From positions 1 to 33,572 of the forward strand of contig JAISWZ010000065.1 of assembly GCA_031270945.1 (NCBI GenBank): DNA of 33,572 bases, written 5' to 3'. This document shows, piece after piece, positions 16,024 through 24,065 of this stretch. A program made the position numbers and the translations under genes. Under the pieces are notes generated by a model. It had not been told where the DNA came from. It did not search any database and saw only the letters and a program-made list of their open reading frames with translations. The DNA is from Clostridiales bacterium (GTDB taxonomy: Bacteria > Bacillota > Clostridia > Lachnospirales > WQUN01). Numbering within the stretch: position 1 is the first letter of the stretch; each line of letters opens with the position of its first letter.

Positions 16024-16076
16024 CATGTTGTTCCACAAGACATGAATGAGGGCGCATGCCCAAACAAGGAGCGAAC

Positions 16077-17663
16077 ATGATGAGAACATTTAAGCGATTG
16101 GCGGCAGCAACGATCATAGCCGCGATTCTGGCCACTGGATGCGGAAGCGCGAAACCGGCATCCCAGACCCAAACCCAGGCGCCAGCGGCGCCACAAGCGG
16201 CGCAGACCCAGAAACCCGCGTCCACGGTTGCGCCAACAGTCGAACCGGCACCGGTCGATGTGGCTGCCGCACAAGGGAAAGCGAAGTATGTCTTTCTCTT
16301 TATCGGCGACGGAATGGGCTACCCTCAGATCAACACGGCGGAGATTTTGGCAAAGCAGATCAGCGCTCCTGGAACCATAGGCGTTGAGCGCATGGAATTC
16401 ACCAAGTTCGAGAACTCGGGGAGCGTTACGACGTTTGACGCTGAAAGCTTCTGCCCGGACTCGGCTTCGACTGGAACGGCCATGGCTTCTGGAAACAAGA
16501 CTCTTGGCGGAGTCATAAACATGGATGTAACAAAGACGGAAAAGTTTACGATCATATCTGAGCTGGCCAAGGATGCAGGGTATAAGGTCGGAGTAATAAG
16601 CAGCGTATCCCTTGACCATGCCACTCCTGCTTGTTTCTACGCCAAGCAGGCAAGCCGTGGGGATTACTACGATATCGGGCTTCAGCTGGTCAATAGCTCT
16701 TTTGACTTTTTCGGAGGCGGAGGGTTTTTGCAGCCCAAAGGCAAGGACGGGGACAAAGAGGACTTGATAGCAATCGCCAAGACCAATGGGTTTGCAGTGC
16801 CAGAGACGAATGACGAGATTATGGCGCTTTCTGGAGATAGCGGGAAAGTTCTTGCGATTAGTCCAGTATTGGCTGACGCTCAATCTTTGCCTTATGAGCT
16901 GGATCGGATCAGAAATGGCGTGGATTCGCTGTCTCTGGCCCAGTATGTCCAGAAGGGCATTGACGTGCTTGACAATGAAGACGGGTTCTTCCTCATGACT
17001 GAGGGCGGAAAAATAGACTGGGCTTGCCATGCAAATGACGCCGCAAGCGCTATGTATGACACTCTGTCCTTAAACGAAGCGGTTCAGGTAGCGGTAGACT
17101 TTGCCCAAAAGCACCCAGCTGAGACCTTGGTCTTGGTTACAGGAGATCATGAGACTGGCGGATTGACCATAGGATTTGCTGCAACTGGATACAGCACGTT
17201 CTTTGAGAAGACCCTTTCGCAAAACATGAGCTTCATAGAGTTTGACGCGACATATGTAAAGTCCATGAGAGACAACAGCGCCACATTTGAGGATGCCATG
17301 GCTGAAATCAGCAAAGTCTTTGGCCTTGTTCCTCCGGAGTCCGGAGACGAGTCGAACGCGGGCATGACGCTTACCGATGGAGAGTACAAAAAGCTCCAAG
17401 ACGCATACGCGCTTAGCATGATCCCGTCAACAGATAGGAATTACGACGAAAGCCAGAGCATACTCTACGGCACGTATGAGCCGCTGTCTGTCACTTGCAC
17501 CCACATACTGAACAACAAGGCAGGGATAGGCTGGACTAGCTACGCGCATACTGGGGTTCCCATACCAGTGTTTGCGTATGGCGAAAAGGCTGGCATCTTT
17601 GGAGGGAGCTACGACAATACCGACATTTTCAAAAAGCTGACGAAAGTCATGGAACTGCTGTAG
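16077..17663 (+). CDS. Alkaline phosphatase (PhoA superfamily), lipoprotein
   Basis: 528 residues; hydrolyses phosphate monoesters outside the cell. The N-terminus is a lipoprotein signal (IIAAILATGC), so the enzyme should be anchored to the outer face of the membrane, followed by a Gln/Ala/Pro-rich linker. Metal and catalytic residues are present: Asp78 (FIGDGMG), Asp128-Ser129 (CPDSAST, Ser129 the nucleophile), LDHATPACF, Glu309 and Asp314 (EGGKIDWACHAND), Asp357-His358 (TGDHETGG) and His491 (SYAHTG). The ATG at 16077 has AAGGAG six bases upstream; an in-frame ATG at 16056 precedes that site. The YibE/F gene follows after two bases. Regulation by phosphate is plausible from the upstream TTTAC boxes but not shown. 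Confidence 0.93.
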   Translation: MMRTFKRLAAATIIAAILATGCGSAKPASQTQTQAPAAPQAAQTQKPASTVAPTVEPAPVDVAAAQGKAKYVFLFIGDGMGYPQINTAEILAKQISAPGTIGVERMEFTKFENSGSVTTFDAESFCPDSASTGTAMASGNKTLGGVINMDVTKTEKFTIISELAKDAGYKVGVISSVSLDHATPACFYAKQASRGDYYDIGLQLVNSSFDFFGGGGFLQPKGKDGDKEDLIAIAKTNGFAVPETNDEIMALSGDSGKVLAISPVLADAQSLPYELDRIRNGVDSLSLAQYVQKGIDVLDNEDGFFLMTEGGKIDWACHANDAASAMYDTLSLNEAVQVAVDFAQKHPAETLVLVTGDHETGGLTIGFAATGYSTFFEKTLSQNMSFIEFDATYVKSMRDNSATFEDAMAEISKVFGLVPPESGDESNAGMTLTDGEYKKLQDAYALSMIPSTDRNYDESQSILYGTYEPLSVTCTHILNNKAGIGWTSYAHTGVPIPVFAYGEKAGIFGGSYDNTDIFKKLTKVMELL

Positions 17664-17665
17664 GC

Positions 17666-18808
17666 ATGCGCCTGTTCAAGCTTCAAAGAAAAAGCGTTTG
17701 CACAGCCATTGTCCTGGTTGCCCTAAGCGCAATTCTAATAGCCATTCCCGGCTTCGACTCTGGAAGATACGCGCCTTCTGGAAGCGTCAAGGCAAAGGTG
17801 CTCTCTGTTGACGACAGCTCGATATACCAAACCGGGATCATACTCCAAGGGGATCAGTACTGCGAGCTTTTGATTCAAGACGGAGCGCATTCCGGACAGA
17901 CTGTCCGTGGCGCAAACAAGCTCATAGGAAAGCTTGAGCTGGACAAACGCTTTGTCCCTGGCGACAGCGCCTTGATCGCCTTGGATTTTCAAAATGGACA
18001 GATCATCGAGCCTGTCACGATCATTGATCACTACCGGCTAACCGCAGAGCTGTGGCTATTTGGAGGATTCGTGCTGCTCCTGGTGGCGTTTGCCGGATTG
18101 ACTGGATTTAACGCTCTTCTCAGCTTTGTCGTGACAGTGCTCTGCGTCTGGAAGCTTCTCCTGCCAGCGATTCTGGCAGGCTTTGACCCCATATCAATTT
18201 CCATGGCAATTACCATTGGCTTGACTTGCGTTATCATTTTCGCCATAGGAGGATTTACTCGCAAAGGAGTCTCTGCGGCCCTGGGTTCCCTGCTAGGAAC
18301 GCTCCTTACAGGCACACTTGCCATAGCCTTTGGAGATCTGTTCAAAGTGCATGGCGCGGTGATGCCATTTGCCGAGAACCTTTTGTATAGCGGCTACTCC
18401 CATCTAGACCTGACAAAGATTTTCATCTCCTGCATCTTCCTTGCCTCTTCTGGGGCTCTCATGGATCTGGCCATGGACATCGCTAGCGCGATTGAGGAAG
18501 TCTCAATCAAGCGCCCAGACTTGTCCAAGAAGGAGGCCATCCTCTCAGGCCTAAGCGTTGGGCGGTCTGTGATTGGAACCATGACCACAACGCTATTGCT
18601 TGCCTATTCAGGCGGCTACATGTCTTTGCTGCTCGTGTTCATGGCCCAGGGAACCCCTGTCATGAACATTTTGAACCTGAAGTATGTTGCGGCAGAGATA
18701 ATGCATACGCTTATAGGATCAATCGGGCTTGTGACTGTTGCGCCTTTTACGGCGCTTGTGGCGGGATTGCTGCTTGGAAGGCGCGATCAGCGCGCGAGTG
18801 AGACGTAA
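17666..18808 (+). CDS. YibE/F family membrane protein
   Basis: 380 residues of the YibE/F family, whose function is not established. An N-terminal membrane segment (TAIVLVALSAILIAI) is followed by an extracytoplasmic beta-rich part of about 100 residues, then six or seven membrane segments. These include a typical conserved stretch with SSGALMDLAMDIASAIEEV and LSVGRSVIGTMTTTLLLAYSGG. The gene begins two bases after the phosphatase stop, so it is almost certainly co-transcribed and may be translationally coupled; its own ribosome site is weak. The pairing suggests a role alongside phosphate-ester use or transport, which is inference. Confidence 0.87.
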   Translation: MRLFKLQRKSVCTAIVLVALSAILIAIPGFDSGRYAPSGSVKAKVLSVDDSSIYQTGIILQGDQYCELLIQDGAHSGQTVRGANKLIGKLELDKRFVPGDSALIALDFQNGQIIEPVTIIDHYRLTAELWLFGGFVLLLVAFAGLTGFNALLSFVVTVLCVWKLLLPAILAGFDPISISMAITIGLTCVIIFAIGGFTRKGVSAALGSLLGTLLTGTLAIAFGDLFKVHGAVMPFAENLLYSGYSHLDLTKIFISCIFLASSGALMDLAMDIASAIEEVSIKRPDLSKKEAILSGLSVGRSVIGTMTTTLLLAYSGGYMSLLLVFMAQGTPVMNILNLKYVAAEIMHTLIGSIGLVTVAPFTALVAGLLLGRRDQRASET

Positions 18809-18821
18809 TTGTAACTGTCTG

Positions 18822-18867
18822 AAAAAGGGGAGGCTAGACGCGCAACCGCGTCTAGCCTCCCCTTTAT
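18822..18867. terminator. Bidirectional terminator between YibE/F and the Rpn-like 3' copy
   Basis: A near-perfect stem of about 19 bp (AAAGGGGAGGCTAGACGCG with its complement, CAAC loop) with A/T runs on both sides. It can end the phosphatase operon and the minus-strand genes facing it. Confidence 0.88.
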
Positions 18868-18897
18868 GTCTCGCCCGTGCCCAAGTCAAACACTGTT

Positions 18898-18909
18898 GGG
18901 ATATGCTCT
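18898..18909. repeat. Solitary end of the dispersed inverted-repeat family
   Basis: GGGATATGCTCT followed by AAGC, identical to the right end of copy 1 (3102-3113). No matching left end is seen nearby, so this looks like a remnant. Confidence 0.5.
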
Positions 18910-18955
18910 AAGCAAACGCTATCTCGCGCCACTTGCGGAGTTTTGGCTTACGCGC

Positions 18956-19312
18956 TTAGCCAGACTGGCTGCCGTTTTCCAAAGACCTGGACTTATAGAA
19001 TTCCAGCTCCGCCTTCAAAGCAGCTATTTCTTCATTTGCTTTCGATTCCTCGTCAATCATTTTTAATTCCATTTCAATCATCTGCAATTCCGTGTCAGCA
19101 GTGCGCAATTCGGTTGCGAGTCTGAGCTTTTTCACTTCTAACGCTTCTTTCGCATTTGCCAGATATTCGTTGTTTGCTTTTTCAGCTCTGATGTTAGCTT
19201 CGTCAATCTTAGAGATCAATGCATCAATCTCATCTTGGTACATCCTTGCTATTGTTGTCATCCGTAGCCACTCCCTGATTCGCGCTTGAAACTCAGCTTG
19301 CTCTATCTTCAC
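18956..19312 (-). CDS. Duplicated C-terminal fragment of the Rpn-like protein
   Basis: A 118-residue frame whose sequence from about residue 11 (RIREWLRMTTIARMYQDEID) to the end aligns with the last third of the protein encoded just upstream (EIKEWLSMTSLAKVYQDELD). It is predicted to be mostly coiled coil. It has an extra segment of about 17 residues (near ELKMIDEESKANEEIAAL), and its end reads through the position of the parental stop: TTG-TAA in the parent is TTG-GAA here, adding ENGSQSG. The GTG start at 19312 has only a weak ribosome site. It lacks the nuclease part, so it is either a decaying duplicate or a free-standing coiled-coil product. Confidence 0.6.
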   Translation of the reverse strand: MKIEQAEFQARIREWLRMTTIARMYQDEIDALISKIDEANIRAEKANNEYLANAKEALEVKKLRLATELRTADTELQMIEMELKMIDEESKANEEIAALKAELEFYKSRSLENGSQSG

Positions 19313-19593
19313 TTGTTCTCGCTGGCTGCCGTTTTACAAAGGCATGGACATATAGAATTCCATCTCCGCCTTCATATCTATCATTTGCAATTCCAATTCA
19401 GCAGAGCGCAATTCGGCTGCGAGTTTGAGCTTTTTCACTTCTAACGCTTCTTTCGCCTTTGTCAGATATTCTTTGGTTAAATCCTTAACTTCGCTGTTAG
19501 CTTCGTCAAGCAGAGAGCTCAATGCATCAAGCTCGTCTTGGTACACCTTTGCAAGTGATGTCATGCTAAGCCACTCTTTGATTTCCGCCCGAA
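18965..19593 (-). repeat. Tandem duplication of a gene 3' end
   Basis: Segments 18965-19290 and 19322-19593 align as direct repeats, beginning CTGGCTGCCGTTTT in both. They cover the last third of the Rpn-like gene plus bases beyond its stop. The downstream copy has an insertion of roughly 50 bases. Confidence 0.75.
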
Positions 19594-20227
19594 ACCTGCC
19601 TTTAATAAACTTTTTTGAGACAACTGCCAGGCCTGCTGCAACAAAAGACTGCGTGTCATCATCCTCGATCTTCTTGGCGACTTCAATGCCCCTTTCGAGA
19701 ATATCGAGCCTCTTGCCCTTGGTGCCCATGAGGGGCGAAAAGATGAGCCTGAGCAGCTCCTCGTCATCAAGGGGCATTCCTGAGCCGAGCTTCTTTTCGG
19801 CATCGTCAATGACCTGGTATCCATCAAAATTTCCCAAGAAAGCGTAGGTTGGGGTTATTGAAGATGCCGTCAAGACATGCGGCGCTGGAGGATCTACAAC
19901 GTCGCCTGTAAAAATCACCAGCATGATTACATCCTTAGGAGTTATGCTTTTGTTCTCCAAGTCAATTAACGTGCCATAAAGATAGGTTCCGTACTTGATG
20001 AAGCTATTGCTGCCTACCTCGCTCTCAACGCTTGCGATCAACAGAGAGCCATCCTTTAGCCAGAACACGCCGTCTGCCGCTTGGCCGGGTTCTCCGGGGC
20101 TGGCGAGATCAAGCGCTTGGGCGATAGGGGCAATATTTGGCCCTATCGCGGAAAATGACTTGTTTATAAGGCCTTTGGCCAGGATATTCGTGCAGATGTT
20201 GTTGCTAGCCAACTGTAAAACCCCCAT
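19334..20227 (-). CDS. Rpn/PD-(D/E)XK nuclease-family transposase-like protein
   Basis: 297 residues. Residues about 45-110 match the core of the Rpn/YhgA-type PD-(D/E)XK family: AADGVFWLKDGSLLIASVESEV, then KYGTYLYGTLID and DVIMLVIFTGDVVD. The likely catalytic residues are Asp52, Glu68 and the residue two further on, here Glu70 where relatives often carry EFQ. The C-terminal 100 residues are charged and coiled-coil (KEALEVKKLKLAAELRSAELELQM). Family members are associated with recombination or mobile DNA, but few have known roles. The ATG at 20227 lacks a clear ribosome site, so expression may be low or the start may differ. Its 3' third is duplicated directly downstream. Confidence 0.7.
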   Translation of the reverse strand: MGVLQLASNNICTNILAKGLINKSFSAIGPNIAPIAQALDLASPGEPGQAADGVFWLKDGSLLIASVESEVGSNSFIKYGTYLYGTLIDLENKSITPKDVIMLVIFTGDVVDPPAPHVLTASSITPTYAFLGNFDGYQVIDDAEKKLGSGMPLDDEELLRLIFSPLMGTKGKRLDILERGIEVAKKIEDDDTQSFVAAGLAVVSKKFIKGRFRAEIKEWLSMTSLAKVYQDELDALSSLLDEANSEVKDLTKEYLTKAKEALEVKKLKLAAELRSAELELQMIDMKAEMEFYMSMPL

Positions 20228-20250
20228 GCTTCGTATTTTGGCGTCTTGCC

Positions 20251-20300
20251 GTCATAGACGGCCTAGCCGTCCATGATGGCCCAGTGCGCCTTTGGCGCAC
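20251..20300. other. Two small hairpins between the divergent Rpn-like and spoIVA genes
   Basis: GACGGC/GCCGTC (20257-20271, three-base loop, extended by ATGA-type flanks) and GTGCGCC/GGCGCAC (20284-20300, three-base loop), both perfect. They lie in the probable leader of the minus-strand Rpn-like gene. Confidence 0.5.
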
Positions 20301-20430
20301 CCCTCAGCGCCCCAGGCACTGAAACCTTGAAAAACCGCCATTCCCGCCCTAACAGCGCTGAACGAACAGCGCTCTTTTGGAAATATGCGAAAAATTGGCC
20401 TAGCCAGCAAGGTTTATTTTTCTAACCGGG

Positions 20431-20459
20431 TGATAAAAAGATATCAGGCCTCATAGAAT
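20431..20459 (+). promoter_or_regulatory. Possible sigma-E promoter of spoIVA
   Basis: CATAGAAT (20452-20459) matches the sigma-E -10 CATACAAT at seven of eight positions, with a weak -35 (TGATAAA, 20431-20437) 14 bases upstream. spoIVA is a mother-cell sigma-E gene in known spore formers. Transcription would start near 20466, inside the dyad 20444-20495. Confidence 0.45.
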
Positions 20460-20495
20460 GAATTGTATCCCTACAATTCATTTTTGGAGGCCTGA
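20444..20495 (+). promoter_or_regulatory. 52-bp dyad covering the spoIVA ribosome site
   Basis: Outer arms TCAGGCCTC (20444-20452) and GAGGCCTGA (20487-20495) and inner arms AATGAATTGTA (20457-20467) and TACAATTCATT (20472-20482) are perfect, separated by matching four-base gaps, with a TCCC loop. The GGAGG ribosome site (20486-20490) is largely inside the right outer arm, and the start codon follows two bases later. It is either an RNA switch hiding the ribosome site or a DNA operator. Confidence 0.75.
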
Positions 20496-20497
20496 GC

Positions 20498-21976
20498 ATG
20501 GAGCAGTACGACATCTATAAGGATATCGCCGAGCGCACAAAAGGAGACATATACATAGGCGTGGTGGGCCCGGTCCGCACGGGAAAGTCCACCTTCATCA
20601 AGAGGTTCATGGATCTGCTGGTGATCCCGAACATCGAGAACGCCTACAGCAAAGAGAGGGCAAAAGACGAGCTGCCCCAGAGCGCGGCAGGCAAGACGAT
20701 CATGACCACAGAGCCCAAGTTCGTGCCGAGCGACGCCATAGAGATAAACCTCGAAGGCAACCTGGCCTTGAACGTAAGGCTCATTGACTGCGTAGGCTAC
20801 CTGGTGCCAGGCGCTCTCGGGCACTTGGACGGCGATGAGCCCAGGATGATCTCGACCCCTTGGTCAGAGGAGAAAGTTCCGTTCGTAGAAGCGGCAGAAA
20901 TGGGAACCCGCAAGGTCATAACGGACCACAGCACCATTGGGGTTGTGATAACCACTGACGGAAGCATCACTGACATCGCCAGGGAAGACTACATTGACGC
21001 TGAGGAAAGAGTGATAAAAGAGCTCCAGGAGCTTGGAAAGCCTTTCGTCATACTCTTGAACACAATCAAGCCTTACGCTCCGGAAACCGAGAAGGTCAGG
21101 GCTGAGATTTCCGAAAAGCACAACGTTCCGGTTGTCGCAGTCAACTGCGCCCAGCTCAAGGCTGAGGACATCAACGGGATCATGGAGAAGCTCCTGTATG
21201 AGTTCCCGGTCAAAGAGATCAAGGTCAACTTCCCGAAATGGATTGAGACATTGCCGCTTGACCACTGGCTGAAGAAGGACATCGTTTCCGCCATCAAAAC
21301 CGGCCTGGCAGACGTCCTGAAGCTCCGCGAGCTCAAGGGAAGCGTCGAGGGCATAGAGACAAGCGAGTACGTGAAGAAGGCGTACATAGAAAAGATCTTG
21401 CTTGGCGAAGGATCAGCCAAAGTCGAGATTGCTGTGGACGACAAGCTCTTCTATGACATTCTTAGCGAGACGACAGGGATGGACATCGGCGGCGAGTACC
21501 AGCTCATCTCCATCATCAAAGTCTTGGCCGAAGCCAAGCGCGAGTACGACAAAGTGAAGTACGCGCTTGAGGAAGTCAAGCTCAAAGGCTATGGCATTGT
21601 GACTCCAGCCATTGACGAGCTAAAGCTCGACGAGCCGGTTGTAATCAAGCACGGCAACAGGTTCGGGGTCAGGATCAAAGCCAGCGCCCCCAGCATCCAC
21701 CTGATCAGGGCCGACATCGAAACGGAGATCTCCCCGATCGTGGGCTCGGAGAAGCAGAGCGAAGAGCTGATCGAGTACCTGAACGACGAGATGGCCAAAG
21801 ACTCCAAGAAGATCTGGGATCTCAACATGTTCGGCAAGTCTCTTCAGGACATGGTAAAGGATGGGCTCCAGAACAAGCTCTACCGCATGCCGGAAGACGC
21901 GCAGCAGAAGTTCCAGGAGACTCTCCAGAAGATCATCAACGAGGGCTCGGGCGGGCTCATCTGCATCATACTGTAG
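20498..21976 (+). CDS. spoIVA: Stage IV sporulation protein A (spore coat morphogenetic ATPase)
   Basis: 492 residues, full length for the family. SpoIVA polymerises on the forespore outer membrane using ATP and forms the base layer for coat and cortex assembly. The N-terminal P-loop is GPVRTGKST within YIGVVGPVRTGKSTFIKRFM; RLIDCVGYLVPGALG is the switch-like region, and DHSTIGVVITTDGSITDI is highly typical. The middle and C-terminal domains are intact, ending in the conserved short hydrophobic tail GGLICIIL that targets the protein to the forespore. The ATG at 20498 follows GGAGG within the dyad 20444-20495. It is monocistronic, with a terminator about 85 bases downstream. Identification is very secure. 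Confidence 0.97.
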   Translation: MEQYDIYKDIAERTKGDIYIGVVGPVRTGKSTFIKRFMDLLVIPNIENAYSKERAKDELPQSAAGKTIMTTEPKFVPSDAIEINLEGNLALNVRLIDCVGYLVPGALGHLDGDEPRMISTPWSEEKVPFVEAAEMGTRKVITDHSTIGVVITTDGSITDIAREDYIDAEERVIKELQELGKPFVILLNTIKPYAPETEKVRAEISEKHNVPVVAVNCAQLKAEDINGIMEKLLYEFPVKEIKVNFPKWIETLPLDHWLKKDIVSAIKTGLADVLKLRELKGSVEGIETSEYVKKAYIEKILLGEGSAKVEIAVDDKLFYDILSETTGMDIGGEYQLISIIKVLAEAKREYDKVKYALEEVKLKGYGIVTPAIDELKLDEPVVIKHGNRFGVRIKASAPSIHLIRADIETEISPIVGSEKQSEELIEYLNDEMAKDSKKIWDLNMFGKSLQDMVKDGLQNKLYRMPEDAQQKFQETLQKIINEGSGGLICIIL

Positions 21977-22061
21977 GATTTATAAAGGCAAATAAGGGGA
22001 AAAAGGCAAAAAAGGCAAGAAAGAGGCGCGCTCGCCTTGCAATGCCAAAATGGAGTTATTG

Positions 22062-22092
22062 GAGGCATCCTGATCCGGGGATGCCTCTTTTT
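22062..22092 (+). terminator. Terminator of spoIVA
   Basis: GAGGCATCC (22062-22070) pairs with GGATGCCTC (22079-22087), followed by five T. Confidence 0.85.
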
Positions 22093-22233
22093 GCGCTTTT
22101 GCGCCTGTCCCAAAGCGGGAAAAGCAAAGCTCCAAATTTGCAGGGGAGCGATATCATTATAACATGCAAATGAAAGGCACGCAAGCTAGGATGCGTGCTG
22201 AAGATCAAAAATATTCTTATTAGAGGCCAGATT

Positions 22234-22317
22234 TCAAAAAGCCAAAAGTCCCAAAGCCTAAAACCCAAAAAACCCAAAAAACCCAAAAACCCAAAAACCC
22301 CAAACCCCAAACCCCCT
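22234..22317. repeat. CCCAAAAA-type low-complexity tract
   Basis: Irregular repeats of CCC with three to six A, becoming CCCCAAA at the 3' end. The tract lies between the spoIVA terminator and the promoter of the YesN-type gene, upstream of the likely transcript. The rest of 21977-22484 holds only the terminator and the promoter. A related tract lies at 30236-30391. Confidence 0.85.
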
Positions 22318-22408
22318 TTACTCTCCTTTCTCTCCAGAACATCAATCCAGCTCTTATCCCGCCCCAGAAACTCCCTTGCTCGCTATAACCATTCCCAAAT
22401 ATGCACGA

Positions 22409-22437
22409 TTGACAAAAAGCCTCCCAAAACGTATGAT
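22409..22437 (+). promoter_or_regulatory. Sigma-A promoter of the YesN/YesM pair
   Basis: TTGACA (22409-22414), a 17-base spacer and TATGAT (22432-22437). It lies 48 bases before the start codon of the regulator gene. Confidence 0.75.
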
Positions 22438-22484
22438 GTATTTATCTAATATGCACTTCAAATCCCAGTTGAGGTGAAGCGTTT

Positions 22485-24065
22485 ATGTACAAAGTGCTGT
22501 TGGTTGATGATGATGAGATTGAGAGACAGGGGCTTGCAAGCCTGCCTGTCTTTCCTGAGCATGGCATGCGGATAGCGGGTGAGGCATGGAATGGCAAAAA
22601 CGCGATGGAGCTGGCGGAAGCTTTGCAGCCTGACATAGTGCTTACAGACATAAGGATGCCAGTCATGGATGGGCTGGAGCTCGCGTCAAAACTCAAAGTT
22701 GGGAATCCTGAAACTCGGATTGTGATGATGAGCGGATACGAGGACTTCGAGGCGGTGCGGCAAGCCTTGTCGTTTGGAGCTGACGCGTACCTTACGAAAC
22801 CGCTTAACATCGCAGAATTGGGGCGGGTTTTAGGACGGGTGAGCGCAAGCCTGAATTCCAGGGCAGACGAAAGCTTTGAGAAAGGGCAATTGCTTAAGAA
22901 AGTGGAGTCCATGGGCCCTATCCTTAGAGAAAGGCTTTTGCGGGACCTTCTTTTGGGAGTGCGCTCAATGTCAAGCGTTTCAGCCAGGGATGAGGCATCA
23001 AGCGCGGGATTGTTTCTGGCTAGAGAGAAACTGGCAGTTATACTGCTGGAAGTGGAGCAGAGCGCAAGCGACCGTATGGAAGTTTTCTTGGAGCGAGTTC
23101 AGGAAACCCTTTCTGGCATGTCCCAAGCTCTGGCGCTATGCGCTCCTGTGGTTATCCACGGAGGGATGCTTGGCTTTATCGCGTTTATGCCCAGGCGAAT
23201 GGATGATGAGGCGGCTTTTGACCATCTCCAGCAATGCTCGGCTTACATGGTGGAGCGGGTTAGGGCGGCTATTGGATGCCCTGTAACGATAGGGATAAGC
23301 TCTATTCGAGAAGATGAGACAGCTCTGGCGTCCATGTACTGCCAGGCGCTTGAAACACTTCGAAAGTTTGCGGGGCATGGATCCAACCGCGCCTATTGGC
23401 ATGAGCCTGAATCGGCTGGCGCTCGCCAGGGGCCGGACATAGAAAGCCTGTCCCGGGAGATCCTGGAGATTATTAATCTACAAGACCCAAAAGCTGGAGA
23501 AGCTTGTTCTATATTTGTTGACGAATTGGTGTCTGTCGGCGCTTCAATGGAGGAGCTGAAAGGGTCTTGTTGCGAGCTCCTGGCTAACATGGCTGCGGTG
23601 GCTGGACGGAAGGGGCAGGAGCTAAAGCTCTCGGGATCTCTGTTTCAAAACATCATATCCGCCAGGTACGCCGAGGATATTAAGGGTTGCTTGAAAGAGC
23701 AGTTTTCGCGCCAAAAAAGCCAGAGAAAAAGTTGCGGTGAGGTCTTTGCCGAGAAGGCTTCGGCATTCATGAGAGAAAACTATAAGTTGGATCTTTCAAC
23801 TGACAGGATAGCCCAGGAGGTTTTTGTCACCCCCGCCCATTTGCGGCGGGTATTCAAGAACGCCACAGGCCAGACGATACAGGAGTACCTTTTGGCGGTA
23901 AGAATGGATAAGGCCAGGGAACTGCTTAGAACCACAGAAGCCAGGATACTGGATGTAGCAAGGGACGTGGGGTACGCCAACCCCTCCTACTTCAACATAG
24001 TCTTTCGCAAGTACTACGGCAAGCCGCCTGGGGAATTTAGGGGTGGTGAGCGAAATGCAGAGTAA
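22485..24065 (+). CDS. YesN-type response regulator (REC plus AraC HTH)
   Basis: 526 residues. The receiver domain spans 1-120 with acidic pocket VDDDE, phosphoacceptor Asp55 (VLTDIRMPVMDG) and Lys105 (YLTKPL). A middle region of about 290 residues carries no obvious motif. The C-terminal AraC/XylS DNA-binding domain (about 425-520) contains LSTDRIAQEVFVTPAHLRRVFK and the second helix-turn-helix ILDVARDVGYANPSYFNIVFRKYYG. Activated by the kinase encoded next, it should switch on the nearby sugar-uptake genes. GAGGTG precedes the ATG by eight bases. It overlaps the kinase gene by 11 bases. Confidence 0.94.
   Translation: MYKVLLVDDDEIERQGLASLPVFPEHGMRIAGEAWNGKNAMELAEALQPDIVLTDIRMPVMDGLELASKLKVGNPETRIVMMSGYEDFEAVRQALSFGADAYLTKPLNIAELGRVLGRVSASLNSRADESFEKGQLLKKVESMGPILRERLLRDLLLGVRSMSSVSARDEASSAGLFLAREKLAVILLEVEQSASDRMEVFLERVQETLSGMSQALALCAPVVIHGGMLGFIAFMPRRMDDEAAFDHLQQCSAYMVERVRAAIGCPVTIGISSIREDETALASMYCQALETLRKFAGHGSNRAYWHEPESAGARQGPDIESLSREILEIINLQDPKAGEACSIFVDELVSVGASMEELKGSCCELLANMAAVAGRKGQELKLSGSLFQNIISARYAEDIKGCLKEQFSRQKSQRKSCGEVFAEKASAFMRENYKLDLSTDRIAQEVFVTPAHLRRVFKNATGQTIQEYLLAVRMDKARELLRTTEARILDVARDVGYANPSYFNIVFRKYYGKPPGEFRGGERNAE

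Noticed and set aside
22234..22317. Telomere-like CCCCAAAA appearance
   Set aside because: It resembles ciliate telomere units only superficially. Repeat length varies, and the surrounding genes are clearly bacterial and internal to a chromosome.
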